Assembly (NCBI GenBank): GCA_021823905.1
Contig: JAKALX010000210.1
Location: forward strand, 1-6,566
Source: Chloroflexota bacterium
GTDB lineage: Bacteria > Chloroflexota > Dehalococcoidia > Tepidiformales > Tepidiformaceae
DNA length: 6,566 bases
Reading direction: 5' to 3'
The number at the start of each line of letters is the position of its first letter. The stretch's first letter is position 1. The translations under genes and the position numbers were made by a program. The notes below the pieces were generated by a model that had not been told where the DNA came from, did no database searches, and worked only from the letters and a program-made list of their open reading frames with translations. This document shows positions 1 to 5,602 of the stretch, piece by piece.

Positions 1-75
1 GATTTCGGCCGGGGAACGGGCGAACGGCGGGTCAGCGGTGCTCGTAGGGATGCGTGAAGGGCGATTCGCGCCGGG

Positions 76-789
76 CTACGAGACGCGCTCGGCGACGACC
101 ACGTCGCGGCTGACATATTCGAGACCCGAGGAGTCGAGGTCGCCACCGCAGGTGATCATGGTGATCCACTGCTTGCCCGCTGGCCGGTTTGGCGGCGAAA
201 TAACCTTGCCCATGTCGATGGTGGCGGCGGGGTATTGGGCCTTGGAGATAACCTTGTAGTGGTACTCCTGGCCGTTCTCCATCTGGATGACCACTTCGTC
301 GCCCGTGCTGGCCTGGGCGAGCTTCTGGAAGGGCGCCGGACAGGCCATCGGGTTATTCGGGCAGGCCGAGCGGTTGATGTAGTAGACGTGGGCGGAGAAG
401 ACGGCGTTGCCGTCCCAGCCGGGCCGAGTTCCGAGGAAGTAGCCACCAGGCGGCAGGTCCGTGTTGTACCAGCCAACGGCGACGTTGGTGTTCTTCGGGG
501 TGTCCATCTCGCCGCTCGCCGTCACGTTGAGCTCTTCAATCGGTGCATCGACACCAAAGCGGGGGTACTTGAAGCGGGCGACCTTGCCGTTGAAGGGCGT
601 CGGCGTGGCGGTCGGCGGGAGGGGCGTGGGCGTCAGCGTCGGCGCCGGCGTGCTGGTTGCGGTCGCTGGTTCGCTGGTGGCGGTAGCCGCGGCGGGTTTG
701 CCGCTGCCGCCGCCGCAGGCGTAGCCCGCGGCGAAGAGGGTCACCCCGGCGAAGAGCGTCAGCAGCGAGATGTTTCGGGCAAGCTTCAA
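76..789 (-). CDS. Sortase-family transpeptidase (paralogue 1), cell-surface anchored
   Basis: Sortases are extracytoplasmic cysteine transpeptidases that cleave a sorting signal near the C terminus of a surface protein and attach it to the envelope. Counting from the TTG at 789 (237 residues), the protein has a hydrophobic N-terminal segment (about 7-24), a Gly/Ala/Pro/Thr-rich linker with repeated TPTP units (about 28-66), then the sortase beta-barrel. The expected catalytic triad is visible: His134 in FSAHV, Cys214 in ITMITCGG and Arg228 in SRDVVVAER. I chose the TTG because GGAGAGG lies 4 bases upstream and the protein then starts directly at the membrane segment, as in its neighbour; a GTG at 825 would add 12 residues but has a poor ribosome site. 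The hydrophobic segment ends in a Cys-Gly-Gly-Gly run resembling a lipoprotein site, but without a canonical lipobox. An extra insert with two Cys (143 and 150) follows the catalytic His. It is last in the minus-strand gene series. The family call is firm; the sortase class is not. Confidence 0.9.
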   Translation of the reverse strand: MKLARNISLLTLFAGVTLFAAGYACGGGSGKPAAATATSEPATATSTPAPTLTPTPLPPTATPTPFNGKVARFKYPRFGVDAPIEELNVTASGEMDTPKNTNVAVGWYNTDLPPGGYFLGTRPGWDGNAVFSAHVYYINRSACPNNPMACPAPFQKLAQASTGDEVVIQMENGQEYHYKVISKAQYPAATIDMGKVISPPNRPAGKQWITMITCGGDLDSSGLEYVSRDVVVAERVS

Positions 790-883
790 GGAGCCTCTCC
801 GCGGTTCGAATTCTCGGAATCTCACCCTAGCGCAGACGGTTCGAAGGAAAAACCGGACAGGGAAGGAATGCGGGCCGTGCTCT

Positions 884-1612
884 TTACGACACGCGTTCGG
901 CGATGACGACGTCGCGCTCGAGGTATTCGACCGGACCGTTCGGCTTGTCGGCGTACACAGGCACCGAAGGGCCCGTATTTGAGCAGGTGATGAGGGTGAT
1001 CCACTCCTTGTCCTTCGGCCGCGTTGGGGCGTCGATCAGCTCGCCCATCTTGATGTCGTTGATCGAGTAGTTCTGCTTGAGGATGACCTTGTAGGTGTAC
1101 TCCGTGCCGTTGTCCATGACGACCGTGATCAGATCATCCGGGTTGAGCTGGTTGAGTTTGTTGAACGGCATGAGGCGTGGATCGAGGCCGTAGTAGTCGA
1201 CATGGGCGGAGAAGAGGGCGTTTTTTCCAAAGCCAGGCTTGTCGCCGAGGAATGGCGCGTTGGCGAGCATGGTGGTGTCGTACCAGCCGACGTCGCGGGG
1301 ATTGTGGGGGGTATCGAGCTCGTTCGTCCCCGGCTTGATCGAGATGGGCTCGACGGCGGCGTCGACGTTAAAGCGAGGGATCTTGAAGCGGGCGACGGCA
1401 CCGTCGTACGGCGGCGGAGTCGGGGTTGGCGTCGGTACATCCGTCGGCGTTGCGCTCGCGGCGGAGGTCGGCGTGGGCGTTGGGGTGAAGTAATTGACGT
1501 GCGCGGGGACCGACGGACGGGTGTCGCCGGCGTAGAAGTAGCCGGCGCCGAGCATGCCCAGCCCGGCGCTGAAGGAGACGACGGCGAGGACAGGAAGGAG
1601 TCTCACACGCAC
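884..1612 (-). CDS. Sortase-family transpeptidase (paralogue 2), membrane anchored
   Basis: A second sortase, 242 residues, clearly paralogous to the gene just downstream. It has a hydrophobic N-terminal signal-anchor (about 6-27), a Pro/Thr linker with TPTPTP runs (about 43-68), and a sortase barrel starting near GAVARFKIPRF (71). The catalytic residues are His137 (FSAHV), Cys210 (ITLITC) and Arg233 (ERDVVIAER). The last residues, AERVS, are identical in both paralogues. Unlike its partner it has no Cys at the end of the membrane segment, and it lacks the two-Cys insert after the catalytic His. Instead it carries about ten extra residues between the catalytic Cys and Arg. The GTG start at 1612 has GGAAGGA 7 bases upstream; a second GTG two codons later is possible. 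The gap to the anchored-protein gene upstream is 62 bases, so cotranscription is plausible. Neither substrate nor sortase class can be read from the sequence. Confidence 0.92.
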   Translation of the reverse strand: MRVRLLPVLAVVSFSAGLGMLGAGYFYAGDTRPSVPAHVNYFTPTPTPTSAASATPTDVPTPTPTPPPYDGAVARFKIPRFNVDAAVEPISIKPGTNELDTPHNPRDVGWYDTTMLANAPFLGDKPGFGKNALFSAHVDYYGLDPRLMPFNKLNQLNPDDLITVVMDNGTEYTYKVILKQNYSINDIKMGELIDAPTRPKDKEWITLITCSNTGPSVPVYADKPNGPVEYLERDVVIAERVS

Positions 1613-1674
1613 GCGGCAGTCCTTCCGAGACGGATATCTGGCATCAGGTTAATCGACTCGGGCGCAACGCAGCA

Positions 1675-2355
1675 TTAAGGCGTCCGATCGGAGCGGCCCG
1701 CGCGGCGGCTGAGCGCCAGCCCGCCGGCAGCGCCGAGCAGGGCAATTGCGACCGCGCCAATGCCGAGGATGAGCAGCGGTGAAACGCCGCCGCCACCGCC
1801 TGAGCTCGTTGCCGGGCGAACGCCGGATGCGGGCGTCGTGGCAAATGAGACGTCGTCGGTTGGTGGCGTGCCCTCTTTCGGGGTGAACTTCGCCTGTTCC
1901 GTGGCCGTCGCCATGCGGTCGGCGGCGCTGGGCGTGAAGCTGACTTCGGGCGGGAGTGGGAGCGGGGCGCCGGCGCCGGCGTTGAGATCGAGATGCTGGA
2001 GCCCGGGCCGCCAGGTTGCGGTCTGAGCGGCAGGCTGGCCGTTCACGCGGAAAGTGACCGTCTTGCCCTCGGCGCCGCAGCCCTGCGCCTGGGATTCGTG
2101 CATCACGGAGAGGACGTAGACGCTGGCGGGGCCCTGGCCTAGCGCCCCGCGCGCGCCGGGTTGCGTGCAATCCTTGCCGTCGATCAGTGCCTGGACTTCG
2201 CTGCCATCGGGCACCGGTTTGCCATCGATGCTGACCGTGCCATAGAACGAGGCCGGGACCTGCGGCTGAGCGAGGGCGACTCCCGCCAGGAGCCACGAGA
2301 GGCCCCAGGCAAAGGCGCCGGCGAGCGCGACGCGGCGGCGGGAGAGGAGAGCCAA
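1675..2355 (-). CDS. Secreted protein with extracellular beta-domain and C-terminal membrane anchor (possible sortase substrate)
   Basis: About 226 residues from a TTG at 2355. The N terminus is a typical signal peptide: an RRR cluster, a hydrophobic core and a likely cleavage after VALAQ (about 32). The next part (about 33-125, from SFYGTVSIDGKPVPDGSEV to HLDLNAG) looks like an extracellular beta-sandwich domain of a type I recall from Chloroflexota surface proteins; two Cys (62 and 93) could form a disulfide. A Pro/Thr/Ser-rich spacer leads to VRPATSS, a Gly5 run, a hydrophobic segment (about 193-215) and a basic tail with RRAGR. This tripartite end resembles a cell-wall sorting signal, but the motif is RPATS, not LPXTG; it could simply be a membrane anchor. 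The TTG is chosen because it immediately precedes the signal peptide and lies 7 bases after the preceding stop, suggesting translational coupling; no Shine-Dalgarno is visible. Longer readings upstream only give Arg/Pro-rich out-of-frame translation of the preceding gene. Confidence 0.75.
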   Translation of the reverse strand: MALLSRRRVALAGAFAWGLSWLLAGVALAQPQVPASFYGTVSIDGKPVPDGSEVQALIDGKDCTQPGARGALGQGPASVYVLSVMHESQAQGCGAEGKTVTFRVNGQPAAQTATWRPGLQHLDLNAGAGAPLPLPPEVSFTPSAADRMATATEQAKFTPKEGTPPTDDVSFATTPASGVRPATSSGGGGGVSPLLILGIGAVAIALLGAAGGLALSRRAGRSDRTP

Positions 2356-2362
2356 AGCGGCG

Positions 2363-2770
2363 TCAGTCGCCGAAAACGATGGCGGCAGCGGAGGCCAGCG
2401 CCGCCTCGAGACGCGCCAGCGCCTCCTGGCCGCGGGCGCGCTTGGCGGCTGAGCCGTCCTGTTCCGCGGCGGTGCGGGCGAGGCCGCGGCCCTCGCGTGC
2501 GGCGGCGGTAGCTTCGCGGTACCTGGCGTAGGAGCCGGGCCGGGCGAGGGCAGCGGCGGCGATAGTGCCGCGGCGCACCGCGTCTTCGAGCTTCTTGCCG
2601 GCAGCGTCGAGCTTGCTCGCCGCCTGCTGGGCGGCGGCGATGCGATCGCGGTCGACCTCGCTGTCGAAGCGCTTGTCCTTGAGGCTTTCGCGGGCCTCTT
2701 CGAGCGCTTCGCTGGCCTGGATGACGGCATCGGCCGCCTCGGAAAGCCGCTTACTCTGTTCGTCGTTCAT
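2363..2770 (-). CDS. Small charged alpha-helical hypothetical protein
   Basis: 135 residues from ATG at 2770. I do not recognise the family. It is almost entirely Ala, Glu, Lys, Arg and Asp, with heptad-like patterns (SEAADAVIQASEALEEARESL near the N terminus, ASKLDAAGKKLEDAV in the middle), so a helical bundle or coiled coil is expected. There is no signal peptide or membrane segment, so it is probably cytoplasmic. A GTG at 2812 would add 14 residues with unrelated composition and lies in the heptamer repeat, so I prefer the ATG, although its ribosome site is weak. It begins 45 bases after the pth stop and ends 7 bases before the start of the secreted protein, so it is very likely cotranscribed with both. 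Function unknown. Confidence 0.7.
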   Translation of the reverse strand: MNDEQSKRLSEAADAVIQASEALEEARESLKDKRFDSEVDRDRIAAAQQAASKLDAAGKKLEDAVRRGTIAAAALARPGSYARYREATAAAREGRGLARTAAEQDGSAAKRARGQEALARLEAALASAAAIVFGD

Positions 2771-2800
2771 GGCCTGTAGGGTACAGGCGAAGGTTTCCGG

Positions 2801-2828
2801 TTCACAATTCACAATTCACGATTCGCCA
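2801..2828. repeat. AT-rich heptamer tandem repeat (TTCACAA) at the end of pth
   Basis: Three heptamers in a row, TTCACAA, TTCACAA, TTCACGA, followed by a degenerate TTCGCCA. The low GC contrasts with the rest of the window. The repeat covers the pth stop codon (2816-2818) and the junction with the next gene, so the last codons of Pth derive from it. Confidence 0.7.
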
Positions 2829-3472
2829 GCCGAGTTTGCGGGGCCTTTGCGGTTGTAGCGGCTGGCGGCGGCGTCAGCTCCTTCGGACATGATCGTCTCG
2901 ACAGCGTCGGCGGCGAGGCCAACTGCTTCGTCGAGGAGGCGCTTCTCGTCGCCGGACGGGACGCCGAGGACGTAGCCGGCAACCACGTCCGGGTCCCAGG
3001 AAGGCTCGCCGCTGTGAAGGGGACGGCCAATGCCGACGCGGATACGGGCAAATTCGAGGCCGACCGCCTGGCCGATGCTCTTGAGGCCGTTGTGGCCGCC
3101 ATGGCCGCCGCCCACGCGAATGCGAAGGGCGCCGACGTTCATGTCGAGGTCGTCGTAGACGACGACCGTGTGGGCGGCGTCGCAGCCAGTCCATTGCAGC
3201 GCCTGAGCGACAGCTTTGCCGCTGAGGTTGACGTAGGTTTTCGGTTTGACGAGCGCGATCTTCTGGCCAGCCAGGTTGCCGACTCCGATCGCCATGAGGC
3301 TGCCGGTCGTCTTCGGCTGGGCGCCGGCGCGGCGGGCGAGCTCGTTGACGATCCACCAGCCGACGTTGTGGCGGGTGCGCGCGTACTCCTGGCCGGGGTT
3401 GCCCAGGCCGACGACGAGCCAGTCAGCCGCGAAGCGCGGACCGCTGTGGGAGAAGAGCTTCTTGAAGGCCAT
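2816..3472 (-). CDS. pth: Peptidyl-tRNA hydrolase
   Basis: Cleaves the ester bond of peptidyl-tRNAs released prematurely from ribosomes, recycling the tRNA in the cytoplasm; generally essential in bacteria. 218 residues, somewhat longer than the usual ~190-200 because of about 15 extra residues before the core. All family signatures are present: VGLGNPG (21-27), TRHNVG (33-38), KPKTYVNLSG (76-85), YDDLD (106-110), GGGHGGHNGLKS (121-132) and RIRVGIGRP (143-151). By alignment with the E. coli enzyme, the catalytic His is His35, with Asn25, Asn82, Asp107 and Asn128 as substrate-binding or catalytic partners. The ATG at 3472 has no good Shine-Dalgarno (GGAGG lies about 18 bases upstream), but no better in-frame start precedes the conserved core. 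It is the first gene of the five-gene minus-strand series leading to the sortases, an unusual context for pth, which often follows ribosomal protein L25 or ribose-phosphate pyrophosphokinase genes. Confidence 0.98.
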   Translation of the reverse strand: MAFKKLFSHSGPRFAADWLVVGLGNPGQEYARTRHNVGWWIVNELARRAGAQPKTTGSLMAIGVGNLAGQKIALVKPKTYVNLSGKAVAQALQWTGCDAAHTVVVYDDLDMNVGALRIRVGGGHGGHNGLKSIGQAVGLEFARIRVGIGRPLHSGEPSWDPDVVAGYVLGVPSGDEKRLLDEAVGLAADAVETIMSEGADAAASRYNRKGPANSAGES

Positions 3473-3645
3473 CGTGCGAAGCGTACGGGGCCTCCGGGAG
3501 AAGGCGCCAGAAGCGCACGATCAGCGGACGGCGAAGACGACGGTCCACGTCTGCCCGGCGCAGAACGGGCGGCTGCGAACGACCTCGGCCCGCCAAGATC
3601 CGTCACAACCGTGGAGAGCATCGCCCGCCTCGCCTGATGCAGCCT

Positions 3646-3664
3646 CCACGGATTCGTTCCGTGG
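3646..3664. other. Perfect hairpin upstream of the hypothetical gene
   Basis: CCACGGA and TCCGTGG form a perfect 7-bp stem with a 5-base loop, TTCGT. It lies at the end of the 192-base gap between pth and the plus-strand hypothetical gene and touches that gene's candidate TTG start. No T-run follows on either strand, so it is not an obvious intrinsic terminator. It could be a structured leader, an operator or chance. The rest of the gap (3473-3645) shows no clear promoter. Confidence 0.45.
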
Positions 3665-4060
3665 TTGTCGCTCTCGGACTGGTGGCTCGTGGACGATCCT
3701 CCCAAAGAGCATCGCGGCATGGCCAGGTTCCGGTCCATCTATCGCAAACGACCAGCAGGATCAGGCGACCCCGGCATCTGCCTGGTTTGCACCGCAGCCC
3801 GCCGGGCGGAACGAAACCCGGCGATCGACGCCGCGGTCGCATTCAGCCTCTCGGCCGAGGTCGAGCTCCAGGGACTGGTCCCGAGAGAGTTCCTGGATCG
3901 AGTCGTCAGCCGGTTGCTGGCGCTCACCGAAAACGAAGCGCTCACACTGATTCGCGCGGTGCCCCGCGAGGCCTATGCCAGCGATGAGTTTGACGACAGC
4001 TGCCTCCTCGCCGGCGCATGCAGCTTCCACGCGCTGCTGTCGAGCCACGTGGCCGCGTAG
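3665..4060 (+). CDS. Hypothetical protein
   Basis: 131 residues if it starts at TTG 3665; an ATG at 3719 gives 113. Neither start has a strong ribosome site. I do not recognise the family. The frame is believable because third codon positions are mostly G or C and the C-terminal half reads like a real helical protein (EVELQGLVPREFLDRVVSRL and LTENEALTLIRAVPREAY). A CLVC pair near residues 39-42 might bind a metal, but only two other Cys follow, in DDSCLLAGAC. There is no signal peptide or membrane segment. It is flanked by minus-strand genes on both sides, so it is a single-gene unit, and it ends 25 bases from the convergent acyl-CoA synthetase gene. The opposite frames over this stretch read less like protein. 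Confidence 0.5.
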   Translation: MSLSDWWLVDDPPKEHRGMARFRSIYRKRPAGSGDPGICLVCTAARRAERNPAIDAAVAFSLSAEVELQGLVPREFLDRVVSRLLALTENEALTLIRAVPREAYASDEFDDSCLLAGACSFHALLSSHVAA

Positions 4061-4067
4061 GCGTGGA

Positions 4068-4081
4068 CGCGCGGAGGCGCG
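4068..4081. terminator. Small GC hairpin between convergent genes
   Basis: CGCGC and GCGCG pair around a GGAG loop in the 25-base gap between two convergent genes. The position suits a bidirectional terminator, but the stem is only 5 bp, no T-tract follows on either side, and such stems are common by chance at this GC content. Confidence 0.25.
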
Positions 4082-4085
4082 AGGC

Positions 4086-5492
4086 TCAGTCCCCGCGACG
4101 AATCCGCGCGTAGCGTACGAGCGCGTACATGGCCAGAACGCACTCCTCGACCGTGTCGTAGATGGGGATCCTGGCTGCGCGCAACAGCTCCTCGACCATC
4201 TCCGACGGCATCATCGACCGGGTGATCACCGGCGTCCCGTACCGCTCCGGAATTCGGCTGAACGCGTCAACGGCGGTGATCACCGCCTTCCGCTGGTCGG
4301 CGAGGGACTTTGCCCGAAGGCTTCGATCGCGCGGCACGCTCGTAATGATCCCATCGACGTTGTCGAGCGATGCCAGCTTCTCGATGACCGCGGTCTCTTC
4401 CTCGGCGCCGATCGCCCCGGCCGCGAAGTCCACCGGGTTGTTGGGGACCGGCGCGTGCGGGGGCAGCATCTCCTTGAGAGCGCGCTTGTCCGCGTCGTGG
4501 AACTCGGGAACCTCGAGGCCCATGGATATCAGGGTGTCGACGGCGAGCACGCTTTCGCCGCCGTTGCCCACGACAGCGATCCGGCCGCCACGCGGAAGTG
4601 GCTGGCCGAGGAGCGCCCGGGCCATGACGAAGAGGTGCTCCAGTTGGAAGACGCGAATGATCCCGGACTGCCGGCACATGCCATCGAAGACCCGGTCCTC
4701 GCCCGCGATGGAGGCCGTGTGGGAGAGCGTTGCTCGCGCGCCCTGCTGCGAGCGCCCTCCCTTCAGAATGAGGATTGGCTTCTCCTGTGACACCTTCCGC
4801 GCGACCTGTGCGAAGCGCCGCCCGTCCTTGAAGCCTTCCATGTATAGCGCGATCACGCGCGTGCGCTCGTCGCAGGCGAGGTATTCGAGGTAGTCGGCGG
4901 CGGTGATGTCCGCCTGGTTCCCCATGCTGACGAACGTGCTCAGGCCGAATCCGCCGGTCTCCGCCGCCCGCACGGCTGCTCCGCCGAACATGCCGCTCTG
5001 ACTGAGGAACGCGAGCCCGCCACGGGGTGGCGTCGGCAACGGGGAGATGTTCAGGTTGACGGCGGAGGTCCACATGCCGTTCCCGTTGGGTCCGATGAAG
5101 CGCAGCCCGCCGGCCCGCGCGATCCTCACCGTCTCTTCCTGGAGCGACCGGCCCCTGGCGCCGGTTTCCGCGAAGTCAGCGGAGATGATGAGCCCGCCCG
5201 GGATGCCCTTTTGGACGCAGCTCTGCATGGTCTTCGGCATCTGCTCGGCCGGGATCGTGAAGACGGCCAGGTCGACCGGCTCGGGAATCTCCGCAACGTC
5301 GTTGTAAGCCTTGAGGCCGGCGACCTCGCTCTCGCGCGGGTTGACGACGTAGATCCGCCCGCGAAACCCTGACGACAGGGCGCGATTCATCACCATCCCG
5401 CCCCACTTGGTCGGGTTGTTGCTGGCGCCGACGATCGCGATCGACTTCGGCTTGAAGATCGGCTCCAGCTGCCGGACTACCTCTTCGGACAT
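4086..5492 (-). CDS. ADP-forming acyl-CoA synthetase, alpha (CoA-binding) subunit, stand-alone
   Basis: These NDP-forming enzymes interconvert acyl-CoA, ADP and phosphate with acid, CoA and ATP through a phosphohistidine; the alpha subunit carries the CoA/acyl site. 468 residues, about the length of separate archaeal alpha subunits (~460) and well short of fused enzymes (~700). It has an N-terminal Rossmann CoA-binding domain (SIAIVGASNNPTKWG, 17-31; YVVNPRE, 48-54), then succinyl-CoA-synthetase-like domains (FIGPNGNG, 132-139; AFLSQSGMFGG, 161-171; ALYMEGFKDG, 215-224) and the catalytic motif LSHTASIAG with expected phosphohistidine His258. A third domain (GRIAVVGNGGESVLAVDTL; NNPVDF) completes the alpha architecture. 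The ATP-grasp domain is absent and no beta-subunit gene lies beside it. Start at 5492 because GGAGGT lies 4 bases upstream; the open frame continues to 5750 but that part is Arg/His-rich out-of-frame translation of the membrane-protein gene. The acyl substrate cannot be predicted. Confidence 0.9.
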   Translation of the reverse strand: MSEEVVRQLEPIFKPKSIAIVGASNNPTKWGGMVMNRALSSGFRGRIYVVNPRESEVAGLKAYNDVAEIPEPVDLAVFTIPAEQMPKTMQSCVQKGIPGGLIISADFAETGARGRSLQEETVRIARAGGLRFIGPNGNGMWTSAVNLNISPLPTPPRGGLAFLSQSGMFGGAAVRAAETGGFGLSTFVSMGNQADITAADYLEYLACDERTRVIALYMEGFKDGRRFAQVARKVSQEKPILILKGGRSQQGARATLSHTASIAGEDRVFDGMCRQSGIIRVFQLEHLFVMARALLGQPLPRGGRIAVVGNGGESVLAVDTLISMGLEVPEFHDADKRALKEMLPPHAPVPNNPVDFAAGAIGAEEETAVIEKLASLDNVDGIITSVPRDRSLRAKSLADQRKAVITAVDAFSRIPERYGTPVITRSMMPSEMVEELLRAARIPIYDTVEECVLAMYALVRYARIRRGD

Positions 5493-5496
5493 TCGG

Positions 5497-5502
5497 ACCT
5501 CC
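5497..5502 (-). promoter_or_regulatory. Strong Shine-Dalgarno of the acyl-CoA synthetase gene
   Basis: GGAGGT sits 4 bases before the ATG at 5492 and fixes that start against the longer open frame upstream. Confidence 0.8.
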
Positions 5503-5510
5503 GCCCGGAT

Positions 5511-5521
5511 CGTACGGTACG
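5511..5521. promoter_or_regulatory. Inverted repeat CGTAC-G-GTACG upstream of the acyl-CoA synthetase gene
   Basis: Perfect 5-bp arms around one base, 18 bases before the start codon, in the 110-base gap behind the membrane-protein gene. It could be an operator in the leader, but it is short enough to be chance. Confidence 0.25.
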
Positions 5522-5568
5522 GAAAGCCAACGAACCTTCGGCCCACGAGGCAGGCCGCCGCCGGGGAG

Positions 5569-5589
5569 AAGACGCTGGACGCTAGACGC
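5569..5589. repeat. Heptamer tandem repeat (AAGACGC/TGGACGC/TAGACGC)
   Basis: Three consecutive heptamers with the constant part GACGC and variable first two bases. It lies in the gap between the membrane-protein gene and the acyl-CoA synthetase gene, outside any coding frame I support. It has the same period as the repeat at 2801-2828 but an unrelated sequence. Confidence 0.6.
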
Positions 5590-5602
5590 CTGGGGGTTGC
5601 GG

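Noticed and set aside
235..906. Plus-strand 223-residue frame
   Set aside because: It lies antisense to the first sortase, is Arg/Gly/Val-rich, and shows no domain; a product of high GC.
1430..1495. TPTP repeats in the sortases as possible sorting signals or coding tandem repeats
   Set aside because: They are Pro/Thr-rich linkers between membrane anchor and catalytic domain, a common spacer; no LPXTG is present.
2356..2730. Long N-terminal extension of the secreted protein
   Set aside because: It is Arg/Pro/Ser-rich out-of-frame translation of the helical-protein gene and would bury the clear signal peptide.
3521..3712. Minus-strand 63-residue frame ending in WRAEVVRSRPFCAGQTWTVVFAVR
   Set aside because: Its last third looks protein-like and could be a remnant of a decayed gene, but it has no recognisable family or good ribosome site, and it overlaps the start of the plus-strand frame. 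Too weak to call.
3975..5307. Plus- and minus-strand open frames inside the acyl-CoA synthetase gene
   Set aside because: All are shadows of the strongly supported minus-strand gene, with Arg/Pro/Ser-rich composition.
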